A DNA stretch of 64,000 nucleotides from Fontibacter flavus (lineage in GTDB: Bacteria; Bacteroidota; Bacteroidia; Cytophagales; Cyclobacteriaceae): positions 27,954 through 91,953 of the forward strand of contig NZ_JBHLWI010000033.1 in assembly GCF_042432905.1 (NCBI RefSeq), written 5' to 3'. Under the pieces are notes generated by a model that saw only the letters and a list, made by a program, of their open reading frames with translations, was not told the origin of the DNA and searched no databases. A program made the position numbers and the translations under genes. Of the stretch, positions 35,242 through 43,848 are shown one piece after another (the first letter of the stretch is position 1; each line of letters opens with the position of its first letter).

Positions 35242-36549
35242 TCAATCAATTCTGACAATGTCTGCACCCAGGGCATTTAATCTCTGGTCAATATATTGAT
35301 AACCCCTGTCAATTTGTTCAATATTGTCAATAATGGACGTTCCTTCAGCAGACAATGCTGCAATCAAAAGAGAAACACCCGCCCTGATATCAGGGGAAGT
35401 CATTCTGATACCCCTAAGCGGATATTTCCTGTCTAAACCTATGACGGTAGCTCTATGAGGGTCACAAAGAATGATTTGAGCCCCCATATCAATCAATTTA
35501 TCGACAAAGAATAAGCGGCTTTCAAACATTTTTTGATGAACCAATACTGTGCCTTTGGCCTGAGTAGCAGTTACCAATACAATACTTAATAAGTCAGGTG
35601 TAAATCCGGGCCAAATGGCATCTGCAATGGTTAATATTGAACCATCTATAAAGGTTTCAATTTCATAATGTTTTTGAGCAGGTATAAAGATGTCATCTCC
35701 TCTGAATTCTATCTTGATTCCCATGCGCTTAAAGGTGTCCGGGATGATGCCCAATCTATGAATTTGAGCATCTTTGATCGTGATTTCAGATTGGGTCATG
35801 GCTGCCAATCCGATGAAAGAACCGATTTCAATCATATCAGGTAAGAGAGTATGCTCCGTACCTTTGAGGTTTTTGACACCTTCAATGTTCAAAAGATTGG
35901 ATCCTACTCCTGTGATTTTAGCGCCCATGCGGTTAAGCATATCGCATAATTGTTGGAGATAGGGCTCGCATGCTGCATTATAGATGGTTGTCTTTCCTTC
36001 CGCCAACACTGCTGCCATAACGATGTTTGCCGTTCCCGTAACAGAAGCCTCGTCCAAAAGCATGTATGCACCTTTGAGTTCGTTGCCATCAATGTTGTAG
36101 ATTTCTTTTTTGGCATCGTAATGGAATTTGGCCCCTAACTTCTGGAAGCCATAAAAGTGTGTGTCCATCCTTCTACGGCCTATTTTATCTCCTCCTGGCT
36201 TTGATAATCTTCCATGGCCAAATCTTGCCAACAAAGGTCCCAATATCATAACAGAGCCCCTTAGGGAGGATGCTTTCTTCAAAAATTCCTCTGTTTCCAG
36301 GTATTTCATATCAACTTCATCTGCCTGAAAAGTATAGGATTCAGGCCCGATTTTGTTGACCTTCACTCCCATATCAGCCAAGAGCTCTATGAGTTTATTG
36401 ACATCACGGATATTGGGGATCTTATTTATGGTGACTTTTTCGGGTGTTAATAAAACCGCACAAAGGATTTGTAAGGCCTCGTTCTTTGCACCCTGCGGGA
36501 TGATCTCTCCCTTCAGTTTTAGGCCTCCTTTTACTCTGAATGATGACAT
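35242..36549 (-). CDS. murA: UDP-N-acetylglucosamine 1-carboxyvinyltransferase
   Basis: A 435-residue enzyme adding enolpyruvate to UDP-GlcNAc, the first committed step of peptidoglycan synthesis. The EPSP-synthase-like double domain starts with GGLKLKGEI and QGAKNEALQIL (Lys22 and Asn23 of the usual KN pair). The active-site loop reads PGGDKIGRRRMDTHF, with Asp121 where E. coli has Cys115. This Cys-to-Asp form is known from mycobacterial and chlamydial MurA to be active and insensitive to fosfomycin. It follows the DUF4290 gene with no gap and ends at its own terminator. Confidence 0.96.
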   Translation of the reverse strand: MSSFRVKGGLKLKGEIIPQGAKNEALQILCAVLLTPEKVTINKIPNIRDVNKLIELLADMGVKVNKIGPESYTFQADEVDMKYLETEEFLKKASSLRGSVMILGPLLARFGHGRLSKPGGDKIGRRRMDTHFYGFQKLGAKFHYDAKKEIYNIDGNELKGAYMLLDEASVTGTANIVMAAVLAEGKTTIYNAACEPYLQQLCDMLNRMGAKITGVGSNLLNIEGVKNLKGTEHTLLPDMIEIGSFIGLAAMTQSEITIKDAQIHRLGIIPDTFKRMGIKIEFRGDDIFIPAQKHYEIETFIDGSILTIADAIWPGFTPDLLSIVLVTATQAKGTVLVHQKMFESRLFFVDKLIDMGAQIILCDPHRATVIGLDRKYPLRGIRMTSPDIRAGVSLLIAALSAEGTSIIDNIEQIDRGYQYIDQRLNALGADIVRID

Positions 36550-37215
36550 TTATCTACGTTTTTTGGAGTGACCGCCGTTTCTTCTTCTATCGTTTCCGCT
36601 GAATTTTCTTCTTCCTCCTGGAGATGATGATTCAGGTTCAGATGGTAATTTGAAGTCTCTTCTGGTATTGGTCTCAAAAAGTCCCATTTCCCTAACTTTA
36701 TCTAAATCAATATGGAGCTTACCTTTTGAAAGGGTTTTGATGTCATCCAGAATTATGGCATCATCGAAATTATCCCTGTTCCAGGTAGAGTGGAAGCTTC
36801 TCATCAACTGGCCGATGTAAATAATGGCAGCTTCTTGTTCTTCATCATCTTCCAACTCAACTGCTTTTTCGATCAATTTCTCGATGTTTCGGCCATAATG
36901 TTTGAATTTTACTTCACCTTTGGGATAGCCAACATTTTTTGGTTTTCTGAAAAGCAGGTCTTGTTCTGGTTTAGGGTATGGTCCATCTACATCTAAGGTA
37001 AATCCTGACATAATGTGTATGTCGTCCCATATCTTTTGATCATTTTCTGTTTTCATCTGGGGATTGAGCTGCTTAACTAACTCCACCAAAGCAAAGGCAC
37101 TTTGGGTGCGCTTATCTCTGTCCTCAATTCCTGCAATATGAATGGCCAGTCTTTGGATATTTTTCCCGTATTCTTTTAAGGTGACTGCGTGCATGTTACT
37201 TTCTGTATGTTCCAT
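36550..37215 (-). CDS. DUF4290 family protein
   Basis: A 221-residue protein I recognise as the Bacteroidota-specific DUF4290 family, usually found next to murA. The first two-thirds is helical (YGKNIQRLAIHIAGIEDRDKR, then HYGRNIEKLIEKAVELED). The C-terminal tail after about 180 is basic and low in complexity (GGRRKFSGNDRRRNGGHSKKRR), suggesting nucleic acid or ribosome contact. No function is known. Its stop abuts the murA start, so the two are coupled, and it lies 56 nt downstream of the helicase gene. Confidence 0.85.
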   Translation of the reverse strand: MEHTESNMHAVTLKEYGKNIQRLAIHIAGIEDRDKRTQSAFALVELVKQLNPQMKTENDQKIWDDIHIMSGFTLDVDGPYPKPEQDLLFRKPKNVGYPKGEVKFKHYGRNIEKLIEKAVELEDDEEQEAAIIYIGQLMRSFHSTWNRDNFDDAIILDDIKTLSKGKLHIDLDKVREMGLFETNTRRDFKLPSEPESSSPGGRRKFSGNDRRRNGGHSKKRR

Positions 37216-37271
37216 AAGGTGGTTCCATTATGTGGGCGCTTAAATAATAAAAATCACTTTAATCAGCCCTG

Positions 37272-39524
37272 TTAATCTATAATCCGAAGCTTTGCAAAGC
37301 TAAGTAATAAAACCTTCTCTCCAAAGTTATCAAATTGTATGGTAGCTTTCCTATTGATTCCTTCAATTTCTATCTTGCTGACCTTCCCGAAACCGAATTT
37401 AGGGTGCTCAACCAACATGCCTTCCTGAAGGTTATGGGTATTGGAAGGCTTAAAGTCAGGGCTGGGGGTATGGATCTTTGCTGTGGTCATAGGTCTGACA
37501 GCCGGCTTTTTGATTCCGATAAAGCCTGATTTTCCCTCACTGGATTCATTTCTTAGCGCACCTGACAATGCGGTGGTCATACGTTTATTGACCCTGATAC
37601 AAGCTGGATCGACTTCTTCGAGAAAACGGCTGGGTTCACAGTTGAGTAATCTACCAAAGCGATAACGTGTCAGGGCATAGGTTAAGTATAATTTATCCAT
37701 TGCCCTTGTAGTGGCTACATAGAAAAGTCTTCTTTCCTCTTCCAAGTCTTCTCTGCTCTGCATCATCATCTGAGAAGGGAAGAGGTCTTCTTCCATACCT
37801 ACCACAAATACCTGCTTGAATTCCAGTCCTTTTGAAGAGTGTATCGTCATCAAAGTCACGGCGTCAGTCGTGTCTTTATCCCTGTCATTGTCTGTTAGAA
37901 GTGCGATTTCCTGTAAGAATGCCCCCAGGCTTTTGTCTTCATTCTCGGGATTGTCCACATATTCTTTGATGGCATTGAGCAATTCCTGGACGTTTTCATA
38001 ACGGTTGAGTCCCTCTATGGTTTTGTCTTCGTACAATTCCCTTAGCAATCCGGATTGTTTGGCAATGGAATTGGCCGCCTCATAGGCATCTTTTCGCTCC
38101 ATCTCGATGCCAAAACTCTTGATCATGGTGGCAAAATCATCCACTGCATTGGCAGCCCTTCCTCCTAAAAAGCTATTGGCATTGATCACGACTTCCCACA
38201 AGGGAATATCATGCTCGTAAGCTGCGACGAGGATTTTTTCCACTGTGGTGTCGCCAATTCCCCTTTTGGGGTAATTGATGATACGCTTAAAGGCTTCTTC
38301 ATCTTCCTTATTGACCACAAAACGCATATAGGCCATCAGGTCTTTGATTTCTTTTCTCTGATAGAAAGAAAGACCTCCTACGATTTTGTAGGTGATGTTC
38401 ATTTTTCTCAAGGCTTCTTCTATTGACCTTGATTGAGAGTTGGTCCGGTAGAGGACAGCAAAATCACTGTTGTCGAGCTTCTTATTGTTTTTTTCTTCAA
38501 ATATGGTCATAGCGACCAACCTGCCTTCTTCATTGTCCGAACTTGCCTTGATGAGTTCGATCAGCTCTCCGTGGTGATTTTGGGTCCAGACTTCTTTTTT
38601 GAGCTGGGCCTTGTTTTTGGCGATGATGCTATTGGCTGCCTGTACAATATTTTTAGTGGATCTATAATTCTGTTCCAATTTGACGACAAAAAGATCCGGG
38701 TAGTCTTTCTCGAAATTGAGGATGTTCTGTATGTCTGCCCCCCTGAAGGCATAGATACTCTGGGCATCATCACCCACAACGCAGATATTTTGATGCACAG
38801 CGGCCAGCTTTTTGGTGATCAGGTATTGGGATAAGTTGGTATCCTGAAACTCATCCACCATGACATATTTGAAGCGCTGTTGGTACTTGTTCAGTACATC
38901 CAAATGGTCACGGAAGAGGACATTGGTATTAAAGAGCAGGTCGTCAAAATCCATCGCCCCGGATTTGAAAAGCCTCTTTTGGTAATTTCGGTAGATTTCT
39001 CCCATTCGGGGCTTCATGGCAGCTTCATCGTCAGCTTTGATATAAGGATCATTGATGTAGGTCTCCCAAGAAATCAGCCTGTTTTTGGCACCTGAAATTC
39101 TGGATAGTACCGTGTTTGGCTTATACACTTTGTCATCCAGCTTCATTTCTTTGACGATGGTACGTATCAGGGATTTGCTGTCGTCCGTATCATAAATGGA
39201 AAAGTTGGATGGATAGCCGATTTTTTCCGCTTCCACTCTCAGGATTTTTGCAAATATGGAGTGAAATGTACCCATCCAGGTGTTGCGGGCTTCCAGTCCA
39301 ATGAGCTTTTCAATCCTGTGCTTCATTTCACTCGCTGCCTTGTTGGTGAAAGTCAGGGATAGAATGTTAAAAGGATCTACACCCTTGGCATGTATCAAAT
39401 GGGCGATTCTATAGGTAAGTACCCTTGTTTTGCCCGAACCTGCACCTGCGATGATCATGACAGGTCCTTCGGTATGCTCTACTGCTTCTCTTTGGGGGGA
39501 ATTGAGTCCTTTTAAATAATCCAT
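37272..39524 (-). CDS. pcrA: UvrD/PcrA-type superfamily 1 DNA helicase
   Basis: A 750-residue 3'-5' helicase for repair and removal of proteins or R-loops from DNA. Motifs in order are Q-motif LNSPQREAV, Walker A AGAGSGKTRVLTYR (about 27-40), motif II VDEFQDTN, motif III VGDDAQSIYAFRGA, motif IV QNYRSTKNI, motif V TIHSSKGLEF and motif VI RLFYVATTRAMD. A C-terminal tudor-like segment (EGMLVEHPKFGFGKVSKIE) binds RNA polymerase in PcrA/UvrD homologues. The choice between the PcrA and UvrD names is conventional. Confidence 0.93.
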   Translation of the reverse strand: MDYLKGLNSPQREAVEHTEGPVMIIAGAGSGKTRVLTYRIAHLIHAKGVDPFNILSLTFTNKAASEMKHRIEKLIGLEARNTWMGTFHSIFAKILRVEAEKIGYPSNFSIYDTDDSKSLIRTIVKEMKLDDKVYKPNTVLSRISGAKNRLISWETYINDPYIKADDEAAMKPRMGEIYRNYQKRLFKSGAMDFDDLLFNTNVLFRDHLDVLNKYQQRFKYVMVDEFQDTNLSQYLITKKLAAVHQNICVVGDDAQSIYAFRGADIQNILNFEKDYPDLFVVKLEQNYRSTKNIVQAANSIIAKNKAQLKKEVWTQNHHGELIELIKASSDNEEGRLVAMTIFEEKNNKKLDNSDFAVLYRTNSQSRSIEEALRKMNITYKIVGGLSFYQRKEIKDLMAYMRFVVNKEDEEAFKRIINYPKRGIGDTTVEKILVAAYEHDIPLWEVVINANSFLGGRAANAVDDFATMIKSFGIEMERKDAYEAANSIAKQSGLLRELYEDKTIEGLNRYENVQELLNAIKEYVDNPENEDKSLGAFLQEIALLTDNDRDKDTTDAVTLMTIHSSKGLEFKQVFVVGMEEDLFPSQMMMQSREDLEEERRLFYVATTRAMDKLYLTYALTRYRFGRLLNCEPSRFLEEVDPACIRVNKRMTTALSGALRNESSEGKSGFIGIKKPAVRPMTTAKIHTPSPDFKPSNTHNLQEGMLVEHPKFGFGKVSKIEIEGINRKATIQFDNFGEKVLLLSFAKLRIID

Positions 39525-39663
39525 ACTGCTAATTTTCCAACAATTGTCAAAGTTAATGCTTTTTAGATTGGCGATAAACCTTAGAAGTGATCAATCTCTA
39601 AAATCTCGATTTCATCCATTTTAATAATACACTTTAAGTCACTGATTAACTGGATTTTGGGAT

Positions 39664-40518
39664 TTAATCAGGCTTGCTTTTGGTTAATTTCCAGCGATTG
39701 TGGCTCCAAAGATAGATTTCCGGTTGCTCTCTGATATTTTTTTCCAATAAGCGTATAAATTCATCCGTGATGCTATGTGCTGCACTTGATTCGTAAGGGG
39801 GGCAGTCCATTAAGCTATAAGTAAAGGTGTAGTGTCCTCTTTTGGGTTTTTCTACATAGGCATAGACCACCGGATGTAGGAACCTTTTGGCCAGTTTTTC
39901 GCCACCTTCAAAAAAAGCTGTTTCCCTGTTCATAAAGGGGGCCCAATAGCGGATTTCTCCCATGGTAGGCCTTTGGTCAGCTGCCAGTACAATTAGTCTT
40001 GGCTGGTCTCTTTTTCTGAGGTAATCCCTTTGAAAGGCAGCCCTTTCGATCAATCCTGCTCCAAATCTGGTTCTGATTTTTAACATCAATTTTTCAAAAA
40101 AAGGATTATTTACCTTCAGGTATACCACATCCAGTTGATTAGTGATGTTTGCGGAGGTTTGAAGCAGGTGCATTTCCCAATTGAAAAAATGTCCGGTCAT
40201 GCCAATCACTACTTCGCCATTGCGAATAGCGTCCAGGACAAGTTCTTTGTTGTTGACTAAAATTCTCCTGTTCAGTTCTTCTTTTGATATGCTGTACATT
40301 TTGATTGTTTCAGCAAAAGAGTCAGTCAGGTTTCTGAAAAACTTTTCAGCGATACGATTCCTTTCTTTTTGGGATTTTTCAGGAAATGCATGGTATAAGT
40401 TTTCTTGAATCACCTTTCTTCTGTATCTTAAGATGTGATAACCAATCAGATACAGGATGTCTGTAAGCAGATACAGAAATGATAAAGGTAAATAAGATAT
40501 CAATTTGAATAAAATCAT
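39664..40518 (-). CDS. Lysophospholipid/lipid A acyltransferase (LpxL/HtrB-like)
   Basis: A 284-residue membrane-bound acyltransferase with an N-terminal hydrophobic segment (LISYLPLSFLYLLTDILYLIGY). The catalytic HxxxxE motif is in TGHFFNWEMHLL (near residue 106), and a second block AADQRPTMGEIRYWAPFM fits the LpxL/LpxM family, which adds secondary acyl chains to lipid A. Ornithine-lipid acyltransferases are related alternatives. The ATG at MILFKLISYL is chosen over a TTG 16 codons upstream. It diverges from the ECF sigma gene. Confidence 0.85.
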   Translation of the reverse strand: MILFKLISYLPLSFLYLLTDILYLIGYHILRYRRKVIQENLYHAFPEKSQKERNRIAEKFFRNLTDSFAETIKMYSISKEELNRRILVNNKELVLDAIRNGEVVIGMTGHFFNWEMHLLQTSANITNQLDVVYLKVNNPFFEKLMLKIRTRFGAGLIERAAFQRDYLRKRDQPRLIVLAADQRPTMGEIRYWAPFMNRETAFFEGGEKLAKRFLHPVVYAYVEKPKRGHYTFTYSLMDCPPYESSAAHSITDEFIRLLEKNIREQPEIYLWSHNRWKLTKSKPD

Positions 40519-40628
40519 AAGTCGAGGAACATCTTTGGACTTGTGTTCTAGGTCAAATAAAGCCAAAAGCCTTGACTTTATTCAAAAAAATTAGTGATAA
40601 ATTCACCCTTTGATTACTTTTGAGGCTT

Positions 40629-41222
40629 ATGTCTGAAGTTCAGCGAAAAAAATATTCCGACAAGGATAAGAACCATATATTCGATCAGGAATTTATGCCC
40701 CACATAGATTCCATGTACAATTTTGCCTATAGGCTAACCTTTGACGAGGATGACGCCAAAGATCTGGTTCAGGACACCTATCTGAAAGCATACCGTTTTA
40801 TCAATTCATTTGAGCAGGGCACTAATGCCAAAGCCTGGCTTTTTAGAATCCTGAAAAATTCCTTCATCAACGATTATAGAAAGAAGAGTAAGCAGCCTGC
40901 GAAGATTGATTATCAAGAAGTTGAAACTTATTACAACTCGGATGATGTTGATTATAGCAGCACGACGGATTTGAGGGTGGATGCGGTAAAGGACATGCTA
41001 GGTGATGAGATTTCCAATGCGCTAAACAGTCTTGCGGTGGATTTCAGAACAGTCATTATCCTTTGTGACCTTGAAGGGTTTACCTATGAGGAAATGGCCA
41101 AGATTCTGGATATTCCAATAGGTACGGTTAGATCAAGATTGCACAGAGCCAGGAACTTATTGAAAGACAAATTACGTTCCTATGCACAGACCATGGGTTA
41201 CGATACTGACGAAGAAGAATAA
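40629..41222 (+). CDS. ECF-type RNA polymerase sigma factor
   Basis: A 197-residue sigma factor. Region 2 is at about 25-95 (YRLTFDEDDAKDLVQDTYLKAYR and KAWLFRILKNSFINDYRKK), and region 4 at about 130-185 (DLEGFTYEEMAKILDIPIGTVRSRLHRAR) contains the -35-binding helix-turn-helix. An acidic linker joins them. The ATG is three codons inside the longest frame, which starts at TTG. It is followed after 31 nt by a small Cys/His protein that may be its anti-sigma factor, then by gmk and nadD. A TACTTTTG -7-like box overlaps the start region. Confidence 0.92.
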   Translation: MSEVQRKKYSDKDKNHIFDQEFMPHIDSMYNFAYRLTFDEDDAKDLVQDTYLKAYRFINSFEQGTNAKAWLFRILKNSFINDYRKKSKQPAKIDYQEVETYYNSDDVDYSSTTDLRVDAVKDMLGDEISNALNSLAVDFRTVIILCDLEGFTYEEMAKILDIPIGTVRSRLHRARNLLKDKLRSYAQTMGYDTDEEE

Positions 41223-41253
41223 GAAAATAATAAATTAGAAATTAAGATTACCA

Positions 41254-41532
41254 ATGAGTTCAATGGATAACAATTCAATGTCTGAGGGTAAAAAGCAATC
41301 ATGTTCGGATGTGAGCAAGTGCTTTCAGCTTTTGGAAAGCATTCTGGATGGAGAGAATGTGCCTAACTCTGAAGACATCATCAAAGAGAAGTTGGAGAAA
41401 TGCCAGCCCTGTTTTCAGCATTTTCATCTGGAACAGGCAATCCGCGAGGTGTTAAGGACAAAATGCTGTAAGCAAGCCACCCCAGATGAATTGGTGGACA
41501 GTATTAGGCAGAAAATCCAGGAAATTAAGTAA
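41254..41532 (+). CDS. Small Cys-rich putative anti-sigma factor
   Basis: A 92-residue cytosolic protein with six Cys and two His. The central CQPCFQHFHLEQ is followed by a helix and TKCCKQA. The fold and its position right after an ECF sigma gene fit the small soluble zinc-binding anti-sigma proteins (RsrA/mycothiol-system type), in which HxxxCxxC-like ligands bind zinc and sense redox. The ligand spacing is not the textbook HX3CX2C, so the assignment is an inference from context. gmk follows 6 nt later. Confidence 0.7.
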   Translation: MSSMDNNSMSEGKKQSCSDVSKCFQLLESILDGENVPNSEDIIKEKLEKCQPCFQHFHLEQAIREVLRTKCCKQATPDELVDSIRQKIQEIK

Positions 41533-41538
41533 ACATTT

Positions 41539-42111
41539 ATGTCTACAGGTAAAGCAATCATTTTTTCGGCTCCTTCAGGTTCAGGAAAAACCACAATCGT
41601 CAGACATCTTTTGGGAAAATTCCCCAACATCGGTTTTTCGATTTCTGCATCTACCAGAGATAAGCGTGGCAGAACAGAACAAAATGGTAAAGATTATTAT
41701 TTTTTGAGTCCCGAAGAATTCAAGAAAAAAATTGATGAAGATGCCTTTATTGAGTGGGAGGAAGTCTACGAAGGCAATTTTTATGGAACACTCAAAGAAG
41801 AAATCCAGCGCTTATGGGATGAAGGGAAGCATGTGATCTTTGATGTAGATGTCAAAGGTGGTGTTAATCTCAAAAAGTACTTTGGAGATAAAGCATTGGC
41901 AATATATGTAAAGGTGCCTTCATTGGAAGTTTTGCATGAAAGGCTCAGAGATAGAGGTACTGAAACTGAGGAAAGTCTCTCCAGAAGGCTGTACAAAGCT
42001 AAATTTGAATCCAGTTTTGAAGACAAATTTGATGTGACTATCCTCAATGACGATATACAGAATTCATTTACTGAGGCAGAACGGTTAGTCGGGGAATTTC
42101 TTTCCAAATAA
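41539..42111 (+). CDS. gmk: Guanylate kinase
   Basis: A 190-residue enzyme phosphorylating GMP to GDP. The P-loop APSGSGKTTIVRHLL is at about 9-23, and the GMP-binding block SISASTRDKRGRTEQNGKDYYFL follows. The catalytic lid Arg residues are in ERLRDRGTETEESLSRRL. The length is typical. It lies 6 nt after the putative anti-sigma gene and 14 nt before nadD, so the four genes look like one transcript. Confidence 0.96.
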   Translation: MSTGKAIIFSAPSGSGKTTIVRHLLGKFPNIGFSISASTRDKRGRTEQNGKDYYFLSPEEFKKKIDEDAFIEWEEVYEGNFYGTLKEEIQRLWDEGKHVIFDVDVKGGVNLKKYFGDKALAIYVKVPSLEVLHERLRDRGTETEESLSRRLYKAKFESSFEDKFDVTILNDDIQNSFTEAERLVGEFLSK

Positions 42112-42125
42112 ACCCATATTTCACT

Positions 42126-42692
42126 TTGAAAATAGGCTTATTTTTCGGATCTTTTAATCCTATTCACATAGGCCATTTGATTATCGCCAATGTGATGCAG
42201 GACCAGACAGACTTGGATGAGGTGTGGTTTGTGGTGAGTCCTCAGAATCCGTTTAAGACACAAAAATCATTACTTCATGAATTTGATCGGCTAAAGATGG
42301 TAGAGCTCGCCATCGCCGATCATTTCTTTTTTAGGGCCACAGATGTGGAATTCCATATGCCCCGGCCAAGCTATACAATTGATACGCTGACTTACCTCGC
42401 AGAGAAATATCCCCACCATGAATTCAAATTGATTGTGGGAGGTGACAATCTGCCCCATTTCCATAAGTGGAAAAATCACGAACAGATACTCGAGCATTAT
42501 GGATTGTATGTCTATCCGAGGCCCGGCGAAAAAACGGAATATGACCATCCCAATGTCAGGTTTGTGGAAGCGCCTTTGATGGATATTTCTGCAACATTTA
42601 TCAGAAAGACGATCAAAAATGGCCATTCCGTGAAATATTTGTTGCCGCAGCCGGTAGAAGAGTATATCAGGGATAAGAAGCTTTTTATTTGA
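42126..42692 (+). CDS. nadD: Nicotinate-nucleotide adenylyltransferase
   Basis: A 188-residue enzyme joining nicotinate mononucleotide and ATP to deamido-NAD. The nucleotidyltransferase motif GSFNPIHIGHL (residues 8-18) includes the HxGH signature. A C-terminal DISATFIRK stands for the ISxTxxR motif. Translation begins at TTG, directly giving MKIGLFFGSF, the usual N-terminus, and no better start lies upstream. It is the last gene before the IS982 insertion. Confidence 0.94.
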   Translation: MKIGLFFGSFNPIHIGHLIIANVMQDQTDLDEVWFVVSPQNPFKTQKSLLHEFDRLKMVELAIADHFFFRATDVEFHMPRPSYTIDTLTYLAEKYPHHEFKLIVGGDNLPHFHKWKNHEQILEHYGLYVYPRPGEKTEYDHPNVRFVEAPLMDISATFIRKTIKNGHSVKYLLPQPVEEYIRDKKLFI

Positions 42693-42806
42693 GGTTTATT
42701 TGGAATTTGATCTCTGCAAACCTTTTAGATGTGGACTTCTTTTTGTTGATCATTTTATAAACACCATAAACTAAAGAAGTATCGGAGTATTCACCTTTAT
42801 TTTGCT

Positions 42807-43846
42807 AAATTAACGTGAATTCGGTTTAAGCGCAAAGCATTAATTGAGCTGAAGGTAATTCGAAATCAATATTTAAAGAAGGTTTCTTGGGGAAAAAACA
42901 ATACGCCGTTAATGCTGAAATGATATTGATGAGGAAATTGTTGATTGACCTATGCCGTGTATGTTCGATTTTACACATATTTTTGAGTTCATCGTTCACA
43001 CATTCAATGATAGCTCTTTTGCGCAAAAGTATTCTGTCGTTTGCTGAGATATTGTGGTTTTTCATGTTTTTTCTTGGTTTGGCGATCAGCTGTATTCCGT
43101 TTCCAAAAAGCAGGTCCGAAAGGGCCTTTGATATGTACCCCTTGTCTCCGAAAAGCTTTCCGAACTGGTTTTCAGTCATGGATTTCATGACTTTAAAATT
43201 ACGGTCATCGACATTTCCTTTTGTTAGGTAAAAAGACAAAATCTCTCCTTTGTCGTTGATTATCAGGTGTAATTTAAACCCGAAAAACCAGCCTATGGAG
43301 CACTGGCCCCTTTCGGCAACTCCTTTGAAAGTTTTATGCTGATGGATTCTCCTGTTGTGGCATGATCTGAGAGGGGTGGAATCAACAAAGCTGATTCCTG
43401 TGGACTTGCCTAAACCCTTAAGTTTCAGGAAAAGCATCATGGGGACAGCTACCCGGCTCTGTAGCTCAACGAAACGATTGTAGGAGACCAGACCAGGGAA
43501 AAGGTCTTTCATATGAGCGCAGACATAGAGGTTGTAGAATGACATAAAGTTCGAAAACTGTCCATAATGGAAGAGCACCAGGATACTCATGATCTCAGAG
43601 TCTGAAAGGGAAGCCTTTCTGTTCCTTAATTTATTAGTCGATGATTCCAGAAGGTGATTTTTGATTTCGGACTCAAATTCTATACAGAAATCATCGATTG
43701 TAACGAAAAATTCGGTAACTTTATCTTTAAGCATAAGGGGTTGTTTTTGATGTTAAAATATTGAATGTCAACAGTTTAATATAATCAAAAACACCCTTTT
43801 TTCATACTAAAATCAAACAAATTTTATCCCGAATTCACGTTAAATT
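42807..43846. mobile_element. IS982-family insertion sequence with target duplication
   Basis: An element of about 1,030 bp (42812-43841) is bounded by 13-bp perfect terminal inverted repeats (AACGTGAATTCGG / CCGAATTCACGTT). It is flanked by a 5-bp direct repeat AAATT (42807-42811 and 43842-43846), which I read as the target-site duplication. The exact ends could shift by one or two bases because AT-rich flanks make the boundary ambiguous. It carries a single intact transposase and sits between nadD and a convergent lipoprotein gene without disrupting either. Confidence 0.88.
42826..43734 (-). CDS. IS982 family transposase
   Basis: A 302-residue DDE transposase. The catalytic acids are likely Asp in GISFVDSTPLRSC, Asp in KLFGDKGYI and Glu in AIIECVNDELKN. 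The surrounding sequence (GWFFGFKLHLIINDKGEIL, IEHTRHRSINNF, AYCFFPKKPS) is the familiar IS982 pattern of Bacteroidota. It is full length with no frameshift, so the element may still be active. The stop codon lies only about 14 bp from the left inverted repeat. Confidence 0.95.
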   Translation of the reverse strand: MLKDKVTEFFVTIDDFCIEFESEIKNHLLESSTNKLRNRKASLSDSEIMSILVLFHYGQFSNFMSFYNLYVCAHMKDLFPGLVSYNRFVELQSRVAVPMMLFLKLKGLGKSTGISFVDSTPLRSCHNRRIHQHKTFKGVAERGQCSIGWFFGFKLHLIINDKGEILSFYLTKGNVDDRNFKVMKSMTENQFGKLFGDKGYISKALSDLLFGNGIQLIAKPRKNMKNHNISANDRILLRKRAIIECVNDELKNMCKIEHTRHRSINNFLINIISALTAYCFFPKKPSLNIDFELPSAQLMLCA

Positions 43847-43848
43847 AT

